Below the pieces are notes generated by a model. It was not told the DNA's origin and did no database searches. It saw only the letters and a list, made by a program, of their open reading frames with translations. This document shows, in pieces, positions 1 to 12,200 of a DNA stretch of 64,000 nt; the stretch's first letter is position 1; each line of letters begins with the position of its first letter. Made by a program: the position numbers and the translations under genes. Origin of the DNA: Eopsaltria australis (taxonomy: Eukaryota > Chordata > Aves > Passeriformes > Petroicidae); contig JAVTVJ010000789.1 of assembly GCA_034509425.1 (NCBI GenBank), positions 372,001-436,000 of the forward strand, written 5' to 3'.

Positions 1-213
1 GGGTTTTTTTTTTACTGGCAATTTTCTGACCATCTTTAGTTTTTTCAGCATCTCAAATAGATCCTGAAGTCTCAATTTTGGCTGTGAAAGCAAAAAAATA
101 AGCTTTTATAAACTGTTCAGGATCCTCATTGTAACATTGCTGTAAAAATGCGAGATATCACGACTGCAGAGCTGAGTTAAATTTTCCTCTGACTTTGTCC
201 TATTTCTTTCCAG
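1..213 (+). other. AK8: AK8 intron, partial (runs in from upstream)
   Basis: AT-rich sequence ending in a good polypyrimidine tract and CAG at 211-213. The AK8 start exon and promoter lie upstream of the window. Confidence 0.85.
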
Positions 214-298
214 AATATGCTTGAAGAGCTATTAATTCATAAGCCAGATGATCCCATTGAGTTCATGATAAACCACTTAAAGCAAAACAACGATGATG
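214..298 (+). CDS. AK8: AK8 exon (1st in window), N-terminal region before the first P-loop
   Basis: Acceptor tttctttccag ends at 213 and donor GTGAGT starts at 299. The 85 nt begin in phase 0 and leave one base (G) for the next exon. They translate to [18 protein letters not shown] and so on, ending at NNDD. This matches human AK8 from about residue 29, just upstream of kinase domain 1. The ATG in the second codon is unlikely to be the start. The reading frame and similarity to AK8 begin at the exon border, a good acceptor precedes it, and the family has about 28 more residues upstream. Confidence 0.93.
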
Positions 299-3200
299 GT
301 GAGTGAAAATGGAGGCACCAGAAATAGTTCAGTTCCTGATTTGTAAACAGCTGTTGGGAGCTGCGCTGCCTCTGGCAGGTGATGGATCAAACTTTTCAGG
401 CTGAGTCTTGAGGAGGGGGGAAACACAAAAAAAACCACAAACCTGTGAGCATTTTGGAATAGTTATAGGCAAGATGCTTTTAATTTCTTTTTTTAGTGGG
501 TAATCTAATAAAAAATGCACTTTAGCAGTTATAACAATGAAACCCTCTAAGGGAATAACAAAGAGTTCTGGTGTATCAATTATTAATGCCTTCTGTGCCC
601 CATCTGATATTTCCTGTTGTCTTTAAGCTCACTAATTACTCCTTTTGTCAGGTGTAAATTTGGGCTCCTATTCTACCTGGGCTGGCAGATTCTCTGCTTT
701 TTGATTAGTTTGTTACTCGCTGCTGTTAATGAGTTCCACTGCTCAGTGGCATCTCAGCTGAAGGAACAGTGAGTGTGCCTGCTCCTCTGTGGAACAAAAC
801 CTGCTAAATTGAATGGGAAGTCTGTATTGTGCACAATAAAAGCATGTACCCTCAATCAAATTATTTGATTTACAAACTGTTCACCCTTAGGCAGATTACA
901 TTTGGATATGCACAAGTGAACTGTAATTTTTGTTCTGCGTGAGCTGTCAGGGGGAGCTGGTGTCATGGAGCTTTGATGTTTCTTTAAAACCAGAGTAAAC
1001 CATTATGAAAGTTCTGCTGCAGCATCAATGAAATCATTATCACTGGAGGTGCTGTGAGCTCTTGGGGGTGCTGATCAGGTGGATGTTGATTGAAATGCTG
1101 CTAAATATTCTAAAAAAAAAAAAATCAAATCCTGCAAATTGTGCCCAGCCTTTTCTGGTGCAGGCAGCCTTGAATAATCAATCTGGTTTGTAGAGCCGTG
1201 GAAAAATCTGTGGGAGAATTTCCTGCAGTTTGATAGAATGCTGATAAAATTTCTTTACATTGGGCTAACGTTTGTCCTGTAGCCCCACAGAATTATTCTA
1301 ACAGAATTAGGCAGTTTTCAGTCTCATGACTTCAGTATTTAGAGGCTAAAGATAGAACCACAGCAGCTGTTTGTCTGCTTCTGGTCTGGAAAGCCCTGTT
1401 GAGGAAGGAGAAGAACTCCAATTAAAATTAAAGCCTAAATGTTGTTTTAAGAATAAATTATATGGAAAATAATGTAACAGAAATGTGTAGCAGAGTTGAT
1501 TTTACTTTTTGATCATGGTGGAAGGTGCTGACTATTTAGAAGAAAAAAAAACCTTATTAGAGCCATCAGTAAAGTGATGAATTTTCATGATCTCGCCTTG
1601 CTAGACAGTTCTAGCCCTAGAGAAAATTTCAAACAGAGATGTGTGGAAAAGGAGCTTTCCATCTATCCCAGGTGTGAAGTTAGAGAACCTTTTTAATTAA
1701 TAATAGGATCTAAAGTACTTTTAAAAATATAAACAAATCTAATGGTGATTATAGCTTACAGCTGCCTCAGAAATCTCTTAGGTCAAATGTGTGGCAAAGT
1801 GTGCTTAGGGCTCTGTGCTGTTGTTCCTTCATGTGTTCCCTCTAAAAACCTTCAAGGGCCACATGAAGACTGATAATTCTTTCATATTCAAAGATGCAAG
1901 TTTTCTGCATGGTATCCTGGTTTGTGCTAATGGAAAAGGCTTTCAGGATCCAAGTGGCATTTCTGAGAGTTCCTGCTTACACTCAAAGCTCTGCAGGAAT
2001 GTAAAAAAGTTCTGCAAGGATGTTCAGCAAATACCCTGTGCTTCTCCTCTTTGACAAAGGATTTCTATTTCTCTTACAAGTTAAGCAAATTTTGTTGTAT
2101 TAATATTAATCATAGAATCTTTTGGATTTAAATGGAACTCAGTGATTCCAGCTGTTCTTTTGTGTTATTAATCTGGTAGTTGCTAAAATCATTGTTGAAT
2201 ATTAAAACTTGTTTTACTTGGACGAGTAAATCCTGCAACGTCTCATCAAGGCTAGATACAGAATTAAATATGATTTGTTATAGAAGAAAAAGGCATTTCC
2301 CAGAATTTCCTGACTTGGTTTAGCTGCTGGTTTGGAGCTGCAGTATTAAATAGTGATTATTTGTTGATTAGAGGGGTTAAACATCACACCCAGTGGCGTC
2401 CTGGTTGTGCCCCTGTGTCACATGTTTGGGGAGAACGCTTTAGAGGAGCCCTACAAGTGTGCAAATGAGTAAATCAGTGAATTACTCTGCCCCATCTGCT
2501 GCCAGCCACTAAGCAGAGAGAAAACCAGATTTAGTACAAAGTGAGCATTTACAGTAGCCCTGGGCAATATTAAAGCATGAGATGGTGTATATAATGGTAT
2601 GTTTCGTTTTTTATCAAACGTTTGTCCAAGAAAGCTGTGTATTAAAGCTTCAATACCTAAGGGCTTTCTTGTGAATTTTAAATCATGCTCCTAGTTAAAC
2701 CTCAAAAGGATCTGTGGATGGAAAGGTTTTTTGATTTTCTTTGAAGTGGTTTGAAGAAGTTGATTAGTGTTGGCACCCAAGCACTCTTTTATGACGCTGT
2801 TTATAAATAATTCCTAAGTACCGGGCTGGAGTTTCAAGGTGTTAGATTTTAAAAAAACCCTAGGATTTAATCACATTACATTTGAAAGAAATTAGGTGAT
2901 AAAAACAGCTGATGTATCCTTTTAAAGTATTTTTCTACATTGTGTACTAGTTCTGTTGCACTTGCAAGAACCAATAAGGGGGGAGTTGTTCTTAAACCTT
3001 CCAAGTCAGATAACTTTGTAAAGATGAATCTGTAATTTGGGTTTCATGTATGTTTAAAAATTGCACCTGCCCAATAACTGTTAAGTGCATGGAAGGCCTC
3101 ATAAAAATACATTTCACATCCTTGCCTGTCTGTTACCATCAGACACAATCTCCCTTATCAAGAGCTGAGGAGGTTTTTGGGGGAGTGGATCCCTCCTCTG

Positions 3201-6200
3201 CTCTGACCCACGTTACTCCCAGTAAATACTAACCAGTCCCTCCTGCACAGACTCTGGTTTGGTTTGGGTTTTTTTTTTTTTTTCCCCTGTTATAGGGGGA
3301 AAAACATCAAAGCTGTTAATATAAAATGACAGTTCAAGGGATTGCAGCCCAAGGTGTACTTATGGAAGAAGTTCCAAATACTTTCCTAAGAGCAACTCCA
3401 TTTTTTCTTGTTTGTCTTGCCTCTAATTCATTCCCAATGAAGCTCAGGGCAGTAATGCCTATTGTGTTGTGTGTATGCATTGGATTAAGAATTCCTCAGA
3501 ACTGGGAGGCATTTTTTTGCACCTTGCCCCCTCAGGAAAAGGAGAGAGAAGTGCAGCAGAGAAATACAAGAAACAGAAATGAGGAAAATGGATTTAAATG
3601 GTGACTAGCAAAACTGAAGGCAGCTGTCAAAAAATGTAGTGAGAGACTGCTTCATTTTGCAGTATCTAAATCTTCTCTGAACCCTGACACAACCTATTTA
3701 GGTGAAACTAAAAAGTGAAATAGTTTTTCATCACAAAATGTGATAGCTCTAAATCAAAGTTTCGGGAATAAAAGTCAGACTCGGGTAAGGAAATGTTTGT
3801 ATCTTATGGTTCACCCACTAAGCTCTGTGTGTGTTTCAGTGGATTGAGATATACATATCTCATCTATCTCTCTCCAAGTGGCACAGTTAGAGTGTTAATC
3901 TCATTGACCATGGAGATTAAAGGAGGACCCAGCTGGCACTGATTTACTGTTCCCCCTTTTTTTCCCCCAGTGGAGTCCAATCCCAAAGTCTCCACTGAGG
4001 CAGCTTTCCAGCTGCAGTAATTGTTTCATGGTGCCTACATTGACATTATGCATTGCAAGAGTGGGAAACTGGTTGGGATTTTTGCTGTTCTGCATCTTGA
4101 CTTTTGCATATCCTTGTTCCATAGCTCCAAGAATTTGTGTCCTTGGTCCACCTGCTTCTGGGAAAACTACAGTTGTGAGTACCTTACCCTCAGTGTTGCA
4201 ACACTTCCCACTCACTTCCTTACTTTCTACTGAGCTCAGCATTCGGGAAAAATTTATTCTGGGAGAAGAATTTTGAGATTTGTCCAAGTTGATGAGCACA
4301 AGAGAAATTGAAGGGTGGCATTTCTGAGGGATACACCTGGGTATTACACTACAGGTTGAATAGATATTTTCAAGTGAGGTCTGTGAGAACCCACTCAGGC
4401 AGTGAAACTGCTGGAATGCAACAGAATTCTGCCTGCATTGTTTTCCCAGCCTCTTAGCAGGACTAATTAGCCTGGGGGAGGTGAGGTAATTACACATTAG
4501 TGGTGTTTCCTTGCTGTGAATTGCTCTGTTAGCATGGTCAGTTGTCTCATGGCCACCAGCACCCCTTAAATGCAAAGGCCAAAGTTGCACCAGAAACTGC
4601 AGGTGATGCTGGTGAGGGCATGGCAGGAAGAATGTTTCCTTCTTTAAATTCTGTGTTAAGGTACAGGAGATGAAAAAGCTGTTATTCAAAACTGGATACT
4701 CTTGAACATCTTTATAAGAAACTACTTAAAGTCTCATCTCTTAAATGTCTGTATACTTAAATGTATGGCTGGGAAAGCTCTGTCTTTCTGCAGCCTTCTG
4801 AAAAAAAATTGCTCCATTTTCTTTCCAGATATTTCAACCTGTATTTTTTTTTTCTTCCCTCAGGCAATGTGGCTTTGTAAACATTTCAATGCCATACGTG
4901 TCTCTCAGGAGACTTTGTTATTCCAGGAAGTATTAACGCAGACAGAGGAAGCAAAGGCATATAAAGAAAGAAACCAGGTGTGTAAGAGAATATAATAACA
5001 GCTGTTCTGGTGTCACAGAACAGGAATTATGTGGCATTCCCATGATTTCCACTGCTGAGTTGAGCAGGTGAGAGTAAAGACTCTCTTCTCTCTGTGTTGT
5101 ACATTGGTGTGTCAGGACACAGAACAGGGGCAGGAGAGGGGGAAAATGCAAAATAATCAATATCTTGAAAATATTAACCTTGAAATGAGCAGCAGAGCTG
5201 GGAAAAATCCAGGAGGTCACAATCCAGTTTAAAGAATGGCTCATTCTATTATTAACCACAGTGTCTCCTATCTGGGCATGCTTGATAATCTCGATAAAAT
5301 AAGCATTAATCTCTGAGGTCTCCTTTGGTACAAAATGCTCTGGAAAATATGTACACAAAGAACTTTTTTTGATCTGACAGTGCTACTTAGTTGTGCGTGC
5401 TTGATTTCTCTGTAGCATGACACAAATAACTTACTTGGTGCATTAACTCCAAAGGAGGATGACAATCCAGTCAGCTCCTGACAGCCCTGGAAGCTCTCAA
5501 GCTGAGGCAGGAGCAGCTGACTCAAATTGTTGAATTTTACTCAGTTCTGGGTCCCTGAGTTTCTCCAGTCAGATTTTTAAATCCATTCATTGTGGGCATC
5601 CTATCTTCAAAGGAGTTGCTCCTAAGAAGATTTTTTCCAGGTGATCAGTAATGTAATTAATTGTGTTATTATTAAAAATTAGCAGCAGATTGGAAAAATG
5701 TGTTGGAAGGTTATCTTGAATAGACAGGAGCATCTGATTCCTGCCTTTTTGGCTGATTCCTTTCTCCAATGTCACAGCATTCCATGAGAAATAGACTGGA
5801 AGAAGTCTGGTTCTTTGTGACTTTATCCAGCAAGTCCACCAGTCTGAGTTTGTATTTTGTCCCTTATCACCCATTTTCATAAAAATGGAAGCAACTTCCT
5901 ATCTGTGGGAATTCTACACCCCTGCTAAATGCAATTTAGAACTGGAATTGGCCAACAGATTTGTAATTTACTGAGGTGGCAGAAGGTGTGATACACAGAT
6001 GAGGGTATTTTCCTTAGGAAATTAGGCTAAAATAGGGTAGTGTTCATCAAAATTGAATAAAATACTGGATTATTGAATGAAGTGTGGAGATGCCTCAAGT
6101 TACACACTTCAAGATCTGAGAGGAAAGAGTTCCTGGAACTCCCTGAACTCCCTGGCAAAAATGTTTGCGTTTGGCTGGGGTGATACAGAATTATTCTTAC

Positions 6201-9200
6201 TGAGAACATGCACTTTGAAATCTTAGTCCTAATTATTAAAGATTGTTTTGATAGGTTCATAAATTTCTACTTGGAGGGGGAGAATTTAAAACAAAAATTC
6301 CCTTTGGTTTAATTACTGTAATTATTAACATATTTCAGGCTATACAGATGCACTTTCAAGGGTGTCCTTTTGGGCTTATTTGATTTAAAAAGATGGATGG
6401 TGTGGAAGATGAAAGTCAAAAATGTCAAGGCTAATCAGGTAGTGAGGAGGGCCCGCAGAGCAGAGGCTGCTGGTGCTTCAGCTCTTTGCAGTTTGCCTTT
6501 GGGTTTGATTTTTAGACCCTAGGATGAGGTTTTTCACGAAATAATTTTGTTCTTTTATGTGAGTTTGCTTCTTCAGATGTAGCTCCTGGAATTGGGAGGG
6601 AACTCCTGGGTTCCTCTAGGTTGGGATGTGTGTTCAGGAGCAGAACAAGAGTTGTTTACATGAGTTGTAGCCCTGGCCAAAGCAATTTAATAAATGGAGA
6701 AGGGGAAAAGCTAAGGCTGTGTTTTTTGAGATCATGAACACAATTTCATGTTGTTTCTCACATCTCAGGCTGCTGTGGCTGCATTGACCCCAGAGCCAGA
6801 GGCCACTTAGCCAATGTCACTGGGTCTGGGCAAATGCTGCAAAAAGCCCTGCAGATGTTTGTTCACATATTTTACCTGCTCATCATTAGCCAAGCTTTCA
6901 TCTCTTTTGTGTTCACCCATTAAAGCATTTGGGTTTTCCTGGCACAGGAAGCCATGCAAGGCATATTTAAAATCCATGACTGCTCTCTGAAGCTCCATTT
7001 TTCAAGTTGGACTAGCAATCATTCACCCACACATACCTGGCCACTTACTAATGAGCACAGCTCAGGTAGGGAATTTTAAATACTGAGTGTTCAAAGCAAA
7101 ATGTGATCGTTCTGCATGTAAAAATACTCCAAAAAGAAGTCAAATATTTTTGAATATTCAGTAAATTGAAGAACCACGAGCTTCCAATAAATATTCCATG
7201 AACAGAAAAAGAGGCTACATTTTTGGATAAATCATTGCAAATTATTCCCTCATCTCTAGTTATTATGATGTTAATAGGAAGCTTCTTCAGGTTTTCCTAT
7301 AGTGAAGTCTAATGATGAGCTATTGCATGTTTCACTTTTCCTGTTAACTGCATAAAATAAGAAGTTGAAACAACTGTGGTAATTGTGGGTTTGTGGGATA
7401 TGGGTGTGCTCTTAATGCTGCACTAAATTGCAGTTAAGGTGTTTGCATAATACTTAATAACCTAAAACTGCTCCAGAGCTGTATCATGTCCCTGTGCTTT
7501 TTAAAAAGAAATAAAATAGAAGAGGAAAAAAAAAATAATCCAGGGCATCCTTAACTATGCATGGTCATCATTCCAGTCTATTCCAGGGTAAGCCACACTG
7601 AAGGAACAAAAAGGAACTGTTCCAGTTTTGTGTATCCAGAAAAGACCAGCCTTTCATGTGTATTTATCTGAACAAACTAAATCTAAACATTCATGATTCT
7701 CAGGATCTTAAATTAAATTGATACAAATTTGATTGCTGTTCTCTCCAAGGTGCCAATTTGGAGAAGCCAGAAGTTTTTAGCTGCAGCTGTTTTCAGAGCA
7801 AATATGTCCAAAACTTCCAAGAAAAAAAATATACTGAAAGTGCTCTCCTACAAAAAAAGTGTGGGAATTTTATGACAAGATAATTGAAATATAATTCTGA
7901 GTAGACAGGCATGGAAATGGAAGTTTGATGTCCCTGAAACAACATGGAATATTTAGAATTAATCTTCAGTGCGTGCAGTTTTTCAGCAAGTATGGAAATA
8001 GTGATAAACCAACATGGATGGAAAAGTGATCTGAACATGACCAAAATCCCACAGCAGTGTTTCCTTTACCTGCACTGAGTGTTGGGACAGCTCTGTAGGG
8101 AAGGTGGGGTTTGCCTGGTTTTAAATGTGTGTCCCTCTCTGTTTTTGCAGATTTCTGGGAGGTGCAGTCCCTTCTACCAGGCTCACAATGTATTTATGTG
8201 TTTATGAGAGATAAATCATAAATGGGCCACCTGATATGTACCAGATATCCTGATTTCTAGCAGAATAATTAGGCATTCTGCAAGCAGCCTATTGAAAATG
8301 ATTTTGTAGGCCACTGCTCAGTGGGAGGAAAACTGCCCAGGAAATGAGACTGGAATTGAGCCACAGAGAGCAGAAGGAGCTAAAACCCTGAAATACCTGA
8401 ATTTGTGTCCTTGCTTGTTTTTGTACACTCCAAAGACAGGAGTGTACAAAAGACAAGACCACTGCACGGAGAGAAGTTGGGATAAATGTGGTTTAAATTG
8501 GTTTGGCAAGGCTGAGCAGAGCAGCCCCCAGCAGCCTGCAGCCTGTTTTGACGTGACAGATGAAAGGAGCAGGCAGGCCCTGGCTGTCCCTGGGAGCAGC
8601 GTGGTGCCCCTTTGGAAGGTGACAGGCTCTGGCAGCGAGGGGCTGCAGGAGCCTCTGACAAAGCACCCTCGGGACCTGCTGACTCTCAACAAACACAATA
8701 ATTTCCTTCCCTCCTCCTCTGGTACCTGCTCGAGCTGATGTGAGGAGAGGCACTGAGAGCTGGGGTAAATAGAGATGAACAAAAGCAAACCCTGCCTGCC
8801 TGGGCCACCTGGGCTGTGCCTTGCTGGGCTCTTCTGTGTCTTCTCCACCCTCCTTCAAAGTGAATTCTGTGGGAGCATTTCCACCACTCCTGGTGAAATT
8901 CTTTCATCATCTAATGAAGAAGATTTTATGAAATCTCCCCACGTCGTCAGCCACATTTTTTTCATTGTATGAGTTGGTCCAAAGAACATTTTTTTCCAGG
9001 ATGTCATGAGTCTCAGGATTAGTTGATCAGTAATGTAATTAATTGTTTCATTATTAAAAATTAGTAACAGATGGGAAAAATATGTTGGAAAGTTATCTTG
9101 AATACAGAGAAGCATCTGATTCCTGTCCTATCTACCTCTCCAAGCCTACAGAAATGCTCCTTTTTAGATTTATACTGTTCAGACTGGCTAGGAAAAAGAC

Positions 9201-12200
9201 ATCAGAAGCCACAATATATGGAACTACAGGGAGCAGAGTCAAGCTCACATTAAGTGAAAGATAATTTATTTTAATTGGGAGGTAGAGAATCTGATTGCAG
9301 TTTTTTTTTTTCTGAGTATCCATTTTACCAATAATGCCAGAATGAATAAGACAAGGCATTTAGTGAGATGGTTAATGGCTGTCATGAGTGGCATGGGCAA
9401 AGGTTTGGATTTTATCAAGTTAAACTGACTTAACACAGAGTTTAACCAAGTTCAGCATAGAATGAAAGCCTAAATTAGCAATAGTGAAGCAGATTCTTAC
9501 CAGAAGGAAAGAAGAGTACTGCTAATTTCTTGTCAGGAAATCAGATACAATGGAAGAAATGTTGAGGGGTGTTAAATCTGTATAGGAATTTTGTTCTTCT
9601 GTCACATAGCAAATACATTCTTACAAAACATCTCTAGAGATGGACAAAGCAGCAGTCACAGAACTAAAAAGCACTTTGAAACTATTAGCAGATGCAGTTT
9701 CCTGAGTTTAAAAAGAAACTAAGTTTAACTGTAAAACATATTTTAAATAAACCTTTTGGATGATGAGAGTTACTTGAAGCTATGAAACAAACCCCCTGAA
9801 AACCAGACTCTTTGTGTTGTTTGCTCAGTGTGTGAGGTTCTGTTTGTGTCACTGAGAGCTGGCAGGGTCCCTGATGCTGAGCCACTGGCACATGGAGCAG
9901 CCAAGGGTCAGATCCTTGTGGTTAAAAGGTTGCTGTGTGAGTGTGATGTTCTTTTGGATCCCTCTGCAGGTCTGATGTCCAATGTGAGTGTCATTGTGCA
10001 AAACCTGGCACTGCTTCCATGGCAGTGTGCAAACCCCCCATGGATATTCATGCTCTGTGCTCAGCTTCCCTGCAACACTGATTTCTGTGCCCTTATTAAC
10101 TCTTTGTCATTAACTCATGTTAATGACCCCGAGGCTCGCATGGAATTATTTATTTCTTTATTTTCAAGAAGACATCTCACTTCACCTTTCACCACAACGT
10201 ACCTGCATGGCAAAATTCCTTTTGAACTCAATTGTGAATATTCAGCCCCTTTTTTTTTTTTTTTTTTTTGTTCTTTCTTCAGAAAATTCCCAACGCGCTT
10301 TGGGCCAATCTGATCCAGGAACGTCTGTCAAACGTGGACTGCATCAAACAAGTAAGAATTGCTCCTCAGAGGACCCTGTGGATAAGCACTTACACAACTC
10401 GTGCATGGTACTTAACATTCCAAGTCCTGAGCAGAGCAGGGAATGGGGGCAAATCATCGGGGGCTCCCCAGCCCGTTGCTTTCTTGAACATCAGCGGAGG
10501 GAGTTTGGAGCTTTATTAACAGGATAAAGGGGAGGATGAGAGTGTGCATATGCTAATCTTCCAGCACAGAGATGATCAAAGGCTGAACAAGCAGAGCTTT
10601 GTTGATTGCCTGGGGCAACTGGCAGAGACGGAATGGACAAAACAGATAAATAGAAAATAGATAGGAATCGATGGTTGTTAAGGTTTTGGTTCTTCTTGAG
10701 GAAAAGGGTCTTAACATGGCTAATTTCAATTTTATTTGTATCTCGTTGTGTCTCTTTATTCTTCCTGTATTAGGAAACACTGCACTTAAATATATTCCTA
10801 CTGGGTAATAATTAATATGTTCACTCTGAGCTTACACAAATAGGTTTAGCTGTGTTCAGATCTGTGGGATCCCATGTTTCTTGCTCCATGTTTCATCATC
10901 TGGGACACTGAAACAATGATTTTTTTTGATCCTTAGAAAGAAAAAGTAAAGGGATTTGCAGAAATCCTAAGTGGTATCAACTTTTCTTCGTAAAATACTG
11001 CAGACCTGACTCTATAATTGACCTCTTAATGTTGAATTTGCAAAGTAGAATTCAGCTTTGGCATTGCTATTCACTGTGCTTGAATTATGGGGGTCTGCCT
11101 GGTTTTCCTTGAAGGTCTTTTTAGCTGAGCTATTTTACTTCATTTTAACTCCTTGTAGTTACTTAGCACTCCAAATCAAATATCTGGTAGCACTTAATGT
11201 ATTTTTTTTATCTGTAATAAATCCACACAGGACCTCCAGTTGGCAGGAGAACCTGTTTAAAACCACACATGTGGGGTAGTGCCTTGTTCATTTTTGTGAT
11301 ATTTTTAGCTCTTTTATAACAAGAGCTCTAAAACCTCTCAGAAATTATAATTTTTTCACATAGATCTCTTTCCCTGATTAAAAGAGCATATGTTTTCAAC
11401 AGCAGCTTTTCCCAGTGTTTGTTTTAGTTTTCCTGTCAGTGTACAAGCAAAATCCATTGCTCTCCACAAGCTGCATCCACCTTATTTTCTACCTTTTTTT
11501 CCCCGTGCTTTCTATAATTGTTGGCATGGCTTTAGTTCTCCTGTCGATAATGAGGGAAGCATCTCTCAGTGAGTTATTTGGAGTATTAGGCCATGTATGA
11601 GTAGGGTGACAAGGTGCTTAAAATGCCAACAGTCCTGCCTGCATTTTATGTTGCTGTTGGTATCTCCAGCAGCACTGAATCAGTGCTGGGTGTCTTACAG
11701 AACCAGGGGGGAAAAAACCTTTTATGAAGCTTCCCTGACATTCAGCAAGAATGGAGTGGATGTTATCAACCTGGTTGAGGTTTCATCTGGTTTGAGGGAA
11801 AACACATAATTTGTTTTCCTAAAGGTGTGATGGTTATTAAAAATCTTTCCATTAATAGACACACACACACACAAAGTGGCCACAAATTCTTTTCTCCTTT
11901 GAAAGGGGATCTATGCGTTTTAAGTGAAATATTTTCCTCGTGTAACTCAACACAGAATTAATGCTGCAGGGTTTTTACATCACTGACCAGATTTATGCCA
12001 TTTCTTTCAAAACATGAGTCAGCATGTTTGCACTGAAAATGTTCCTGGATTAGGAGCAGCATGTTGGACCACAGTACCACCAGCTGTTTGTTTTATTTCT
12101 CCTTGTGGTGTCATTGGCTTGGCATTAATTGTGCAGCTTTCATCCCACTGACAGTAGGAATACAGGGGTTTTTGTGCCGTTGTTTTGACACTCACAGGTT

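Larger units (their letters stand above)
4978..10282 (+). other. AK8: AK8 intron, 5.3 kb
   Basis: GT at 4978. The acceptor at 10281-10282 follows an unbroken run of about 19 T (10251-10269) and a further pyrimidine stretch. The intron contains a diverged repeat pair (5600-5740 and 8965-9130) and a perfect 13-bp hairpin at 8419-8451, both listed separately. A slightly GC-richer segment at about 8440-8850 has open frames on several strands and frames but no recognisable protein. The rest is unremarkable. Confidence 0.85.

Noticed and set aside
213..220. ATG at the start of the first window exon as the AK8 start codon
   Set aside because: A good splice acceptor directly precedes the exon, and the AK8 family has about 28 more residues upstream, so the ATG is an internal Met.
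2108..2160. Possible CR1 3' tail (TCATAGAATCTTTTGG phrase)
   Set aside because: Only about 50 bases vaguely resemble the CR1 end, and the diagnostic GTCCAACC-type phrase is absent, so it cannot be separated from chance.
3901..4689. Minus-strand open frame of 262 codons across the first P-loop exon
   Set aside because: It is antisense to a true AK8 exon and its introns, has no recognisable protein features, and chance open frames of this kind occur in intron sequence.
8419..8451. MicroRNA precursor
   Set aside because: A 13-bp stem and 7-nt loop are too short, and the flanks do not extend the stem.
8318..8858. Overlapping open frames on both strands in a GC-richer intron segment
   Set aside because: Frames on both strands are open together, the products are low-information, and no splice-consistent gene emerges.
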